From positions 806,001 through 870,000 of the forward strand of contig NZ_QTJU01000001.1 of assembly GCF_003412455.1 (NCBI RefSeq): a stretch of 64,000 bases of DNA, given 5' to 3'. The notes beneath the pieces were generated by a model. That model had not been told where the DNA came from, did not search any database, and saw only the letters and a program-made list of their open reading frames with translations. Positions 49,539 to 55,932 of this stretch are shown piece after piece. A program made the translations under genes and the position numbers. Each line of letters begins with the position of its first letter. Position 1 is the stretch's first letter. The stretch comes from Deminuibacter soli. Its GTDB lineage: Bacteria; Bacteroidota; Bacteroidia; Chitinophagales; Chitinophagaceae.

Positions 49539-49765
49539 TGTAACATTTCAAACAGGGCTGTATCTAAACGGTATAAAACAATAATTATGATACAGGTTTT
49601 TAAAATTGCCGTTCTCATTGTTGCAGTGGTGCTGCTGATCCTGAACGTATTTGGCCATGCTGCACCAATACCGAAGTGGAGATAAAAACAACCCGGAAAA
49701 AAAAGTTCGCACCAATTGTAACATCTCATCCAACACCGTATCTAAACAATATAAAAACGAAAAAA
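49539..49765 (+). repeat. two-copy leader repeat before micropeptides
   Basis: Blocks at 49539-49579 and 49717-49757 (178 bp apart) share TGTAACAT, then a ten-base spacer and GTATCTAAAC followed by TATAAAA. Each ends 7-9 bp before a micropeptide ATG. They look like duplicated 5' leaders, which together with the similar peptides argue for a tandem duplication. Confidence 0.6.
49587..49685 (+). CDS. leader-like hydrophobic micropeptide 1, 32 aa
   Basis: MIQVFKIAVLIVAVVLLILN then VFGHAAPIPKWR. The core KIxxLIxAxxxLxxNVFG matches the second micropeptide and the signal peptide of the hydrolase at 49904 (LKIVLLFIAFAMLAVNVFAQ). It is preceded by a repeated leader block. It could be a membrane peptide, a translational leader or a degraded hydrolase copy. 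Confidence 0.5.
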   Translation: MIQVFKIAVLIVAVVLLILNVFGHAAPIPKWR

Positions 49766-49766
49766 C

Positions 49767-49847
49767 ATGAACAACAAAAAAGTAAAAATCGCCCTGCTGT
49801 GTTTCGCTATTGCTATGCTGATCATTAATGTATTCGGCAACAAATAA
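49767..49847 (+). CDS. leader-like hydrophobic micropeptide 2, 26 aa
   Basis: MNNKKVKIALLCFAIAMLII then NVFGNK and stop. It closely resembles the start of the hydrolase (MNNRTLKIVLLFIAFAMLAV NVFA), differing by lacking any mature domain. It lies 57 bp before that gene and has its own copy of the leader repeat. Confidence 0.5.
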   Translation: MNNKKVKIALLCFAIAMLIINVFGNK

Positions 49848-49903
49848 ACACAATAATACCTCACCCGCTACACACCAATTAACCAACTATTAAAACCAGC
49901 ACA

Positions 49904-50752
49904 ATGAATAACCGCACTTTAAAAATTGTATTACTCTTTATAGCCTTTGCCATGCTTGCAGTAAATGTATTTGCACAAAACACGCCCACATTGCATGTTG
50001 ATATTAAAGGCCATGGCAAACGCACGGCCGTATTAATTCCCGGCTACAGCTGTTCAGGCAAAGTATGGGATGAAACAGCAGCACGCCTGGGCAATAACTA
50101 CACCTGCCATATTATTACTTTTCCCGGTTTTGGCGGCGAAAAAGCGCAGGGCGATGCAGACATTAAACAGTGGGAAACAGCTGTTGCCAATTATATTCAA
50201 AACAACAAATTGCAGCAACCTGTTATTATTGGTCACAGCATGGGTGGCGTACTGGCCATGGCCATTGCAGCAGATTACCCCAGCCTGCCTTCACGTGTTG
50301 TTGTAGTAGACGCGCTGCCCTGCCTTGCAGCCATGCAGAACCCTGCCTTTAAAGCACAGCCTGATGCAGACTGTAAGCCTTTTCTGCAATATTTCTCGGC
50401 CATGAATGATGAACAATTGTTACAGTCGCAAAGAAAAATCACCGCCTCACTGGTAGCCGATACTACCATGCGCGATACAGTGGTACAATGGGCCATGCAC
50501 AGCGACCGCAAAACACTGGGCATTATTTATTGCCAGTTTGTCAACACCGATGTACGCGAAAAGCTGGCCAATGTACAATGCCCGGTAAACGTTTTACTGG
50601 AAGCCAATTTTGCCGATAACAACGCAACTATTCAGCAGCAGTATGCTTTATTGAAAAACAAAACGCTTACTTATTCTACCAAAGGACTGCATTTTATTAT
50701 GTACGATGATAAAACTTGGTTTTTTCAACAGCTCGGTGCATATTTACAGTAA
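49904..50752 (+). CDS. exported alpha/beta hydrolase
   Basis: A 282-aa protein with a signal peptide (LKIVLLFIAFAMLAVNVFAQ). The catalytic Ser is in VIIGHSMGGVLAMA, the oxyanion region around AVLIPGYSCSGKVWDE, candidate Asp in FADNNATIQQQ and His in TYSTKGLHFIMYD. Typical esterase/lipase fold. Its stop overlaps the following ECF sigma factor by 2 bases (TAATG), so the two are translationally coupled, suggesting that it serves or is controlled by the same stress response. Confidence 0.85.
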   Translation: MNNRTLKIVLLFIAFAMLAVNVFAQNTPTLHVDIKGHGKRTAVLIPGYSCSGKVWDETAARLGNNYTCHIITFPGFGGEKAQGDADIKQWETAVANYIQNNKLQQPVIIGHSMGGVLAMAIAADYPSLPSRVVVVDALPCLAAMQNPAFKAQPDADCKPFLQYFSAMNDEQLLQSQRKITASLVADTTMRDTVVQWAMHSDRKTLGIIYCQFVNTDVREKLANVQCPVNVLLEANFADNNATIQQQYALLKNKTLTYSTKGLHFIMYDDKTWFFQQLGAYLQ

Positions 50753-51225
50753 TGCTTTTTGAAGAGATATACCAAAACTACTATCCAAAAATCTTTCGCC
50801 TGTGCATGGGTTATGTAAATGACGAAGCACAGGCAAAAGACATTACACAGGAAACCTTTATCACGGTTTGGCAAAAGCTGGGCAGTTTCCGCAACGAATC
50901 ATCGGTTGGCACCTGGATATTCCGCATTGCATCGAACAACTGTTTGCGGAGTATGGAAAAAAGCAAGCGCATGCCTGCAGGTGAATTACCTGTTCAGCTG
51001 CCCGATGTGCCTGCGCCTGACAGGGAAGAAAAAATACGGCAGTTGTACAGCTGTATTGCCACGCTGGAAGAAACCGAAAGAATTATTATTGCCCTTGTAC
51101 TGGAAGGATTGCCCCAGGCAGAAATAGCTGCTGTTACGGGCCTGTCTGAAGTGAACACCCGGGTTAAAGTACATCGCATTAAAGAGAAGCTGCTAAAAAA
51201 ATTACAGGCCCATGAACAACTTTGA
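50752..51225 (+). CDS. ECF-type RNA polymerase sigma factor
   Basis: A 157-aa sigma-70-family protein. Region 2 (YYPKIFRLCMGYVNDEAQAK, DITQETFITVWQKL, VGTWIFRIASNNCLR) and region 4 (ETERIIIALVLEGLPQAEIA AVTGLSEVN) are both clear. I start at MLFEEIYQ, overlapping the hydrolase stop. No C-terminal extension. The following gene starts 14 bp before this stop and is probably its membrane partner. Confidence 0.87.
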   Translation: MLFEEIYQNYYPKIFRLCMGYVNDEAQAKDITQETFITVWQKLGSFRNESSVGTWIFRIASNNCLRSMEKSKRMPAGELPVQLPDVPAPDREEKIRQLYSCIATLEETERIIIALVLEGLPQAEIAAVTGLSEVNTRVKVHRIKEKLLKKLQAHEQL

Positions 51226-51805
51226 TGATCTACAGCAATTATGGCAACAGGCCGCCCCTGTTGAAACACCGGATGCGGGTGAAGTGATCAGGCAATGCAA
51301 AAAGCAGCAGCGGCAAATGATTGCGAAAGGCGCGGGCTTAAGCCTGCTGTTCCTGGGCACGCTTGTTTTCATTATCCTTATTCCCATCCGGGTTCCGTTT
51401 AAACTGGTGAGCACTACAATAGGCACTATACTGGTAGTACTGGCAGTAGCAGCAGCCCTCGTGGTAAACACAGGCTTATTCGCAATGCTGCTGCGCACAT
51501 CGGGCAATACTGCCGACAATGTGACTTACCTCAACGGCCTGAAACGGTACGAGCAACGCCTGCGTTTTATGCACACACGCGGTATCAGCATTTACTTTAT
51601 TTTGCTTGGTACAGGCATGCTGCTGTACATGTATGAATTTTTACGCCATAATGTTTTAACGGCCGCAGCCGGTTATGCATTGGCTGTGGGCTGGATGTTG
51701 TTTGTATGGATTTATATACGCCCCAGGAGCATTAAAAAGCAAACCGCTGCCATTACAGGAATGATCAGCAGGCTGGAAAATATTACGGGGCAAATGGAAG
51801 AATAG
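51212..51805 (+). CDS. membrane protein downstream of the sigma factor (anti-sigma-like)
   Basis: A 197-aa protein with a cytoplasmic N-terminus (about 1-40, CKKQQRQMIAKG) and four hydrophobic segments (LSLLFLGTLVFIILIPIRVP onward). Coupled position after an ECF sigma factor suggests it regulates the sigma factor, but no zinc-binding anti-sigma motif (HxxxCxxC) is present. It could also be the target of the regulon. Confidence 0.65.
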   Translation: MNNFDDLQQLWQQAAPVETPDAGEVIRQCKKQQRQMIAKGAGLSLLFLGTLVFIILIPIRVPFKLVSTTIGTILVVLAVAAALVVNTGLFAMLLRTSGNTADNVTYLNGLKRYEQRLRFMHTRGISIYFILLGTGMLLYMYEFLRHNVLTAAAGYALAVGWMLFVWIYIRPRSIKKQTAAITGMISRLENITGQMEE

Positions 51806-51825
51806 CTGCAGGCTGTGAGCCAACC

Positions 51826-52122
51826 TTACTTCCACTGGTAGGCAGCCGCATTTACAACGGCATCGGTGGCTGCCTGGCTTAGCGGGTAAGCTTGCTGCAG
51901 GGCGCTGGTAGTTTCGGCCACACAATCAACCAGGGCTGCGTGTTTCCAGTTTTTTTCGTCCATAGCGGTATGCCACACCATAGCAAACCACTGCCTGTCG
52001 CCGGCAGACAAGGCAGGATGATGGTACACTTCATCAAAAAAGGTCCAGGGCTGGTTCCAGTTATTGAATGCCTCAATCACAGGTTCTACCACCATGGTAT
52101 GTATCTGGTTATCCTGGTTCAT
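51826..52122 (-). CDS. hypothetical protein, 98 aa
   Basis: An acidic, helical, Trp-rich protein (AFNNWNQPWTFFDEVYHHPA, DRQWFAMVWHTAMDEKNWKH). No signal peptide or family recognised. Its start overlaps the preceding short frame (52109-52255) by 14 bp. Convergent with the membrane protein gene. Confidence 0.5.
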   Translation of the reverse strand: MNQDNQIHTMVVEPVIEAFNNWNQPWTFFDEVYHHPALSAGDRQWFAMVWHTAMDEKNWKHAALVDCVAETTSALQQAYPLSQAATDAVVNAAAYQWK

Positions 52123-52255
52123 GGTTATTTCCGTCGTTATGCTGCAATTCGTCCACAGAATGAACTATCTGCGTTATCAGAAAATCAAGTTCTTCAGTTG
52201 CGTGTTTTAAAGACGCCAGGTATTCACCTGCATTGCCACCTTGCTCCATCTCCAT
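52109..52255 (-). CDS. DHp-helix-like short frame, 48 aa
   Basis: The 48 codons from 52255 encode MEMEQGGNAGEYLASLKHAT and LITQIVHSVDEL. The frame is open further upstream, back to the DUF1345 stop, giving KGDTSIFTILGLVHLM, which together resemble the two dimerisation helices of a Bacteroidetes histidine kinase (TSI..ILGLVxLME). No H-box or HATPase is present. It may be a small real protein coupled to the 98-aa gene or a remnant. Confidence 0.4.
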   Translation of the reverse strand: MEMEQGGNAGEYLASLKHATEELDFLITQIVHSVDELQHNDGNNHEPG

Positions 52256-52309
52256 CAGGTGTACCAACCCCAGTATCGTAAAGATAGATGTATCCCCTTT
52301 GAATTTCCG

Positions 52310-52996
52310 CTAACTTTTTAAGCCTGCTATGAGGTTTACCGTAAGTGCCACCACAAATGTGTTGAGCGCAAAAGAAAGCAGGCCGTGTAAAAGCGCAACA
52401 CGCCGGATATGCCTGGCCGAAATTTCCACATCCGATACCTGGAAGGTCATGCCTATCACAAACGCGAAATAGGCAAAATCAATATAATCCGGCCGCTTCT
52501 CATTGGGAAATTCCAGTCCGCCCGCGTGTTTGCCGGGGTCTGTTTCGTCATCATCATAATACATGTAGGCGTAATGTATCGTAAAAATGGTATGCACCAT
52601 TACCCACGACAGCAACATGCCCAGTATAACAACGGGTATAAAAATGATCTGATGTGTACCTGCCGCTTCTTTCGACAACAATAACAGCAGTACGGTAAAC
52701 ATACTGGCAAAAGAAGCCAGTACAACCAGCAGGAAAATATAAAAGCGGCTGCTGTCTTCCTCCCTTGCTTTCTGGCGGATGTGATTGGTAGTTTGCTTAA
52801 AAAAGATCATCCAGGTGGTGCCGGTAAAGAAAGCGGCAAACACATCCCAGAAAAGCATTAAACGTACCAGCCCGTTTAAGCTGGTATTGCGCACCAGCAG
52901 CCAGGTAAGCAGTGCCAGCGCCAGGCCAATCAGCAGGCGCTGCAGCGGATGAAGGCGCATAAAAATATTCCCCGGGGGCGTTCGGTTAACGGGCAT
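52310..52996 (-). CDS. DUF1345 membrane protein, 228 aa
   Basis: Five to six membrane helices with the DUF1345 hallmarks FFTGTTWMIFFKQTTNHIRQ and DDETDPGKHAGGLEFP ... YIDFAYFAFVIGMTFQVSDV. Resembles potassium-channel-like small membrane proteins, but no selectivity filter is visible. The TAG stop at 52310 is followed in the same frame by a histidine-kinase-like helix segment. Confidence 0.8.
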   Translation of the reverse strand: MPVNRTPPGNIFMRLHPLQRLLIGLALALLTWLLVRNTSLNGLVRLMLFWDVFAAFFTGTTWMIFFKQTTNHIRQKAREEDSSRFYIFLLVVLASFASMFTVLLLLLSKEAAGTHQIIFIPVVILGMLLSWVMVHTIFTIHYAYMYYDDDETDPGKHAGGLEFPNEKRPDYIDFAYFAFVIGMTFQVSDVEISARHIRRVALLHGLLSFALNTFVVALTVNLIAGLKS

Positions 52997-53022
52997 GTGG
53001 TGTTGTTTGGTGTTTGTCTATG

Positions 53023-53448
53023 TTACGCAACTTCAACCTTGGCCGCAACCTGCGCATGTGCCGGTTTCTTGCGCTCCCTGCATTTGGACTGCAGGTGTTT
53101 TTTATGTTCGATACCCCAGTCGCGCAGCGACAAAATCACTTCTTTCAGTGAACCGCTGTAGGGGGTTAAGGCGTATTCAACGGTAACCGGTGTGGTATCG
53201 TACACCGTGCGGGTAATAAATTCGTTGAGCTCCATTTCTTTCAGCTCTTTCGACAGCATTTTGGGCGTAATGTCGTCCAGTGCGCGTTGCAATTCCTTGA
53301 ACCTGCGTGGCCCTTCAGACAGGGCGATGATAATGGGCAGCTTCCATTTTCCGTTCACTGCATACAACGCATCTTTCACCGCATCAAGGCTTTTCATGCA
53401 TATCTCCTTAGACACATCTCCGTGGATCTCTTCCATAACAATATTCAT
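53023..53448 (-). CDS. HxlR-family winged-helix regulator
   Basis: A 141-aa MarR/HxlR-type protein. VNGKWKLPIIIALSEGPRRF KELQRALDDITPKMLSKELK is the classic HxlR DNA-binding signature, followed by the wing and VTVEYALTPYSGSLKEVILS. CICM- and Cys residues (C17, C131) could sense redox or electrophile stress. Divergent from an azoreductase gene, with a 40-bp dyad between them. Confidence 0.88.
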   Translation of the reverse strand: MNIVMEEIHGDVSKEICMKSLDAVKDALYAVNGKWKLPIIIALSEGPRRFKELQRALDDITPKMLSKELKEMELNEFITRTVYDTTPVTVEYALTPYSGSLKEVILSLRDWGIEHKKHLQSKCRERKKPAHAQVAAKVEVA

Positions 53449-53457
53449 TTTACAAAG

Positions 53458-53497
53458 GTAGTATACCCGAAGATACCGGTATCCTACGGGATACTGC
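53458..53497. promoter_or_regulatory. 40-bp dyad between hxlR-like and azoR-like genes
   Basis: Symmetric around ACCGGT: GTAGTATACCCGAAGATACC facing the inverse of GCAGTATCCCGTAGGATACC (16 of 20 matched). Likely HxlR operator controlling both genes. Confidence 0.65.
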
Positions 53498-53557
53498 TAT
53501 CTTTTGTATAGCAAAGTTATGCAACCTTTGCAATATCAAAGACGCATACAACATTTT

Positions 53558-54160
53558 ATGAAAAAGATTTTAAGCATCGTATCAAGCCCCAGAGGAGAAG
53601 CATCATACAGCATTAAACTGTCTAATGCACTGATTTCCAAATTACAGGAAACATACCCGGGCAGCACCGTGAAAGAGAAAAATGTAGCAGAAGGGTTTCC
53701 TCACCTGGCACAATCGCATCTAAATGCCTTTTTTACCCCTTCAGACCAGCATACCAGCGAAAATAAAGAATTCATCCAGACTTCGCAGGAATCGATTGCT
53801 GAGATCAGGGATGCAGACATCCTGGTGATTGGCGCGCCGATGTACAATTTCGCCATTCCCTCTACCTTAAAAGCCTGGATTGACCAGGTAGTAAGAGCAG
53901 GTGTTACTTTCAAATATGATTCTAATGGTCCTGAAGGTTTGATTAAAGGTAAAAAAGCCTATATCATTGTTTCCAGCGGTTCTGTTTATTCAGACGGCCC
54001 GATGAAAGACTATGACTTTGTTACCCCTTACCTGAAAACGGTGCTGGGCTTTATCGGCATTACCGATGTAGAGGTGATTCGTGTAGAAGGCACATCCGTA
54101 TCCGGCATCCAGGACGCTGCATATGAAAAAGCAGTGAACAGCATTGCCGCTGTAGCTTAG
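53558..54160 (+). CDS. azoR: FMN-dependent NADH-azoreductase
   Basis: A 200-aa flavodoxin-fold protein starting MKKILSIVSSPRGEASYSIK (SPRG phosphate loop for FMN). The GAPMYNFAIPSTLKAWIDQV segment and VVSSGSVYSDGPMKDYDFVT are characteristic of AzoR. It reduces azo compounds and quinones with NADH. Divergent from the HxlR-like regulator, the usual arrangement for quinone/electrophile-inducible azoreductases. A longer start at 53504 (18 more codons) is unlikely. Confidence 0.9.
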   Translation: MKKILSIVSSPRGEASYSIKLSNALISKLQETYPGSTVKEKNVAEGFPHLAQSHLNAFFTPSDQHTSENKEFIQTSQESIAEIRDADILVIGAPMYNFAIPSTLKAWIDQVVRAGVTFKYDSNGPEGLIKGKKAYIIVSSGSVYSDGPMKDYDFVTPYLKTVLGFIGITDVEVIRVEGTSVSGIQDAAYEKAVNSIAAVA

Positions 54161-54170
54161 TTTATACTTA

Positions 54171-54208
54171 CTAACAACAGGAGCAATTGGTTCCTGTTGT
54201 TAGTTGTT
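54171..54208. terminator. bidirectional terminator
   Basis: A 12-bp perfect stem CTAACAACAGGA / TCCTGTTGTTAG followed by TTGTTTAA, between the convergent azoreductase and NTF2-like genes. Confidence 0.75.
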
Positions 54209-54564
54209 TAATTTCCGTGCTTGTGTACTTCCATCGAGGCAATCAGCCCGTCTTTCATCAGGAACACATGTTTCAGCGTATCATCTGATACAACATTCTC
54301 GTGCATATCGCGTATTACCTGGCGCACATCTACGGTAATTTTGCCGTTGCCTTCATTGGTAAATTGTAATGGCTCTACGTCGGGATCTATAATGCTCCAT
54401 TGTTTTGCCCAGTAATCGCGTACATTGGTAACGCCTTGTACATAACCGCCTTCGGTTCCGTTTGACCAGCACACTTCGGGGTGCATCATTGATAAGGCAG
54501 TGTCCACATCTCTTACATTCATGGCGTAGTACGCCTTCTTCAAAATCGCAGTATGTTTATCCAT
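54208..54564 (-). CDS. NTF2-like / SnoaL-type protein, 118 aa
   Basis: A SnoaL-type ketosteroid-isomerase-like fold (KAYYAMNVRDVDTALSMMHP, VCWSNGTEGGYVQGVTNVRD, LKHVFLMKDGLIASMEVHKH). I start at MDKHTAILK; an earlier ATG at 54624 is less likely. Cytoplasmic; substrate unknown. Confidence 0.78.
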   Translation of the reverse strand: MDKHTAILKKAYYAMNVRDVDTALSMMHPEVCWSNGTEGGYVQGVTNVRDYWAKQWSIIDPDVEPLQFTNEGNGKITVDVRQVIRDMHENVVSDDTLKHVFLMKDGLIASMEVHKHGN

Positions 54565-54730
54565 GGTATCGGTATTATCCGTTTTTATTTTTAAACGGGT
54601 TAGTATCAATGGAAAACAATTCATACACTATGCCAATTTTAGCACAACCGGTAATTGTAACAAGTGTTTAGATACTGCATACCATATTTTATCCCGGGAT
54701 TGTTTAAAAGTTAAACGTTTGAAGTTGGAT

Positions 54731-54765
54731 GTTCTTCGCAGCAGTGATGTGCGAAGGACTTTTTT
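54731..54765 (+). terminator. orphan intrinsic terminator
   Basis: A 10-bp stem (GTTCTTCGCA / TGCGAAGGAC, one G-U) followed by TTTTTT on the plus strand, where no plus-strand gene precedes it. The 54625-54730 stretch may therefore be a small RNA gene. Confidence 0.55.
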
Positions 54766-54792
54766 GGGGAACAATTTTGACCGGGCGGCCTG

Positions 54793-55932
54793 TTATTTTT
54801 TAATGGCGATATTTTCCCCTGCTGCCCATTGCGCCACATCCTGCTTACTGAGTGCGGCGGCCATTAAACCGGGAAACTGATCGGGTGTGCAGGCAAACAC
54901 CGGTACACCAAGTGCAGCCATAAACTGCGCGTTGCCATGATCGTATGAAGGAGCGCCATCATCGTTGAGGGCAAGCAGTACAACCAGCTGCACGCCTGCG
55001 CTCACCAATTCCTGCGTGCGTTTTTGCATACGGGATGCATCGCCGCCCTCGTACAAATCAGTGACCAGCACCATCACCGTATCTGCCGGGCGGGTAATTA
55101 TCTGCTGGCAATAACCCAGTGCCAGCTGAATATCGGTACCACCGCCCAATTGTACGCCAAACAACAGTTCTACGGGATCGGTAAGCTGTGCCGTTAAATC
55201 AACCACAGCAGTATCAAACACCACCATTTTGGTTTGAATGGCAGGCAGGGAAGCCATTACTGCGCCAAAAATACCGGAGTACACCACAGAGGTGCCCATG
55301 GATCCGCTTTGATCAAGACAAAGCACCACCTCTTTCAGGGCAGTGCGTTTGCGGCCATACCCAATGCGGGTTTCAGGCACAATGGTTTTGTATTCGGTCT
55401 GGTAGTGCTTTAAATTTTTGAGTATGGTAGCATGCCAATTGATCTCGTTGTGCCTTGGCCTGTGGTTGCGGATGCTGCGGCTCAAGCTTCCATTGATGGC
55501 CTGTACGGTAGGTTGCGAAAGCTTCTGCATCAATGCATCTACCACTTTGCGTACTACCTGCCTGGCAGTGTCTTTGGTTTTATCAGGAATCACCCTGCTT
55601 AAAGTCATTAACGTAGCCACCAGGTGCACATCGGGCTGAATATTTTCCAGCAGCTCTTTCTCAAACAGCATCTGCGTTAAGTTCAAACGTTTGAGTGCAT
55701 CCTGCTGCATTACCTGTACTACGGTAGAAGGAAAAAAAGTACGTATATCACCCAGCCAGCGGCTTACGTTGGGAGATGAAGCGCCTAATCCACCTGTCTT
55801 TTGCTGATCATATAAAGCCTCCAGCGCTTTATCCATCTGCAATTCACGCCCGCTCAGCTGCATGCTGGTGCCGTCGTTTTCGCCGCCGCCCAGTATCATG
55901 CGCCATTTACGTATTTCGTGTTCGTTACTCAT
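54793..55932 (-). CDS. VWA-domain protein of the MoxR operon
   Basis: A 379-aa protein starting MSNEHEIRKWRMILGG (a longer ATG at 56034 overlaps the previous gene). A helical N-terminal domain of about 190 residues is followed by a von Willebrand A domain with MIDAS DQSGSMG (about 207-213), GTDIQLALGY and a late VMVLVTDLYEGG. VWA proteins with MoxR ATPases usually present a metal-bound client. It overlaps DUF5682 by 8 bp and is the last gene of the five-gene operon. Confidence 0.87.
   Translation of the reverse strand: MSNEHEIRKWRMILGGGENDGTSMQLSGRELQMDKALEALYDQQKTGGLGASSPNVSRWLGDIRTFFPSTVVQVMQQDALKRLNLTQMLFEKELLENIQPDVHLVATLMTLSRVIPDKTKDTARQVVRKVVDALMQKLSQPTVQAINGSLSRSIRNHRPRHNEINWHATILKNLKHYQTEYKTIVPETRIGYGRKRTALKEVVLCLDQSGSMGTSVVYSGIFGAVMASLPAIQTKMVVFDTAVVDLTAQLTDPVELLFGVQLGGGTDIQLALGYCQQIITRPADTVMVLVTDLYEGGDASRMQKRTQELVSAGVQLVVLLALNDDGAPSYDHGNAQFMAALGVPVFACTPDQFPGLMAAALSKQDVAQWAAGENIAIKK

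Noticed and set aside
50054-50236. Minus-strand short frames inside the hydrolase gene
   Set aside because: They are chance frames opposite a conserved alpha/beta hydrolase.
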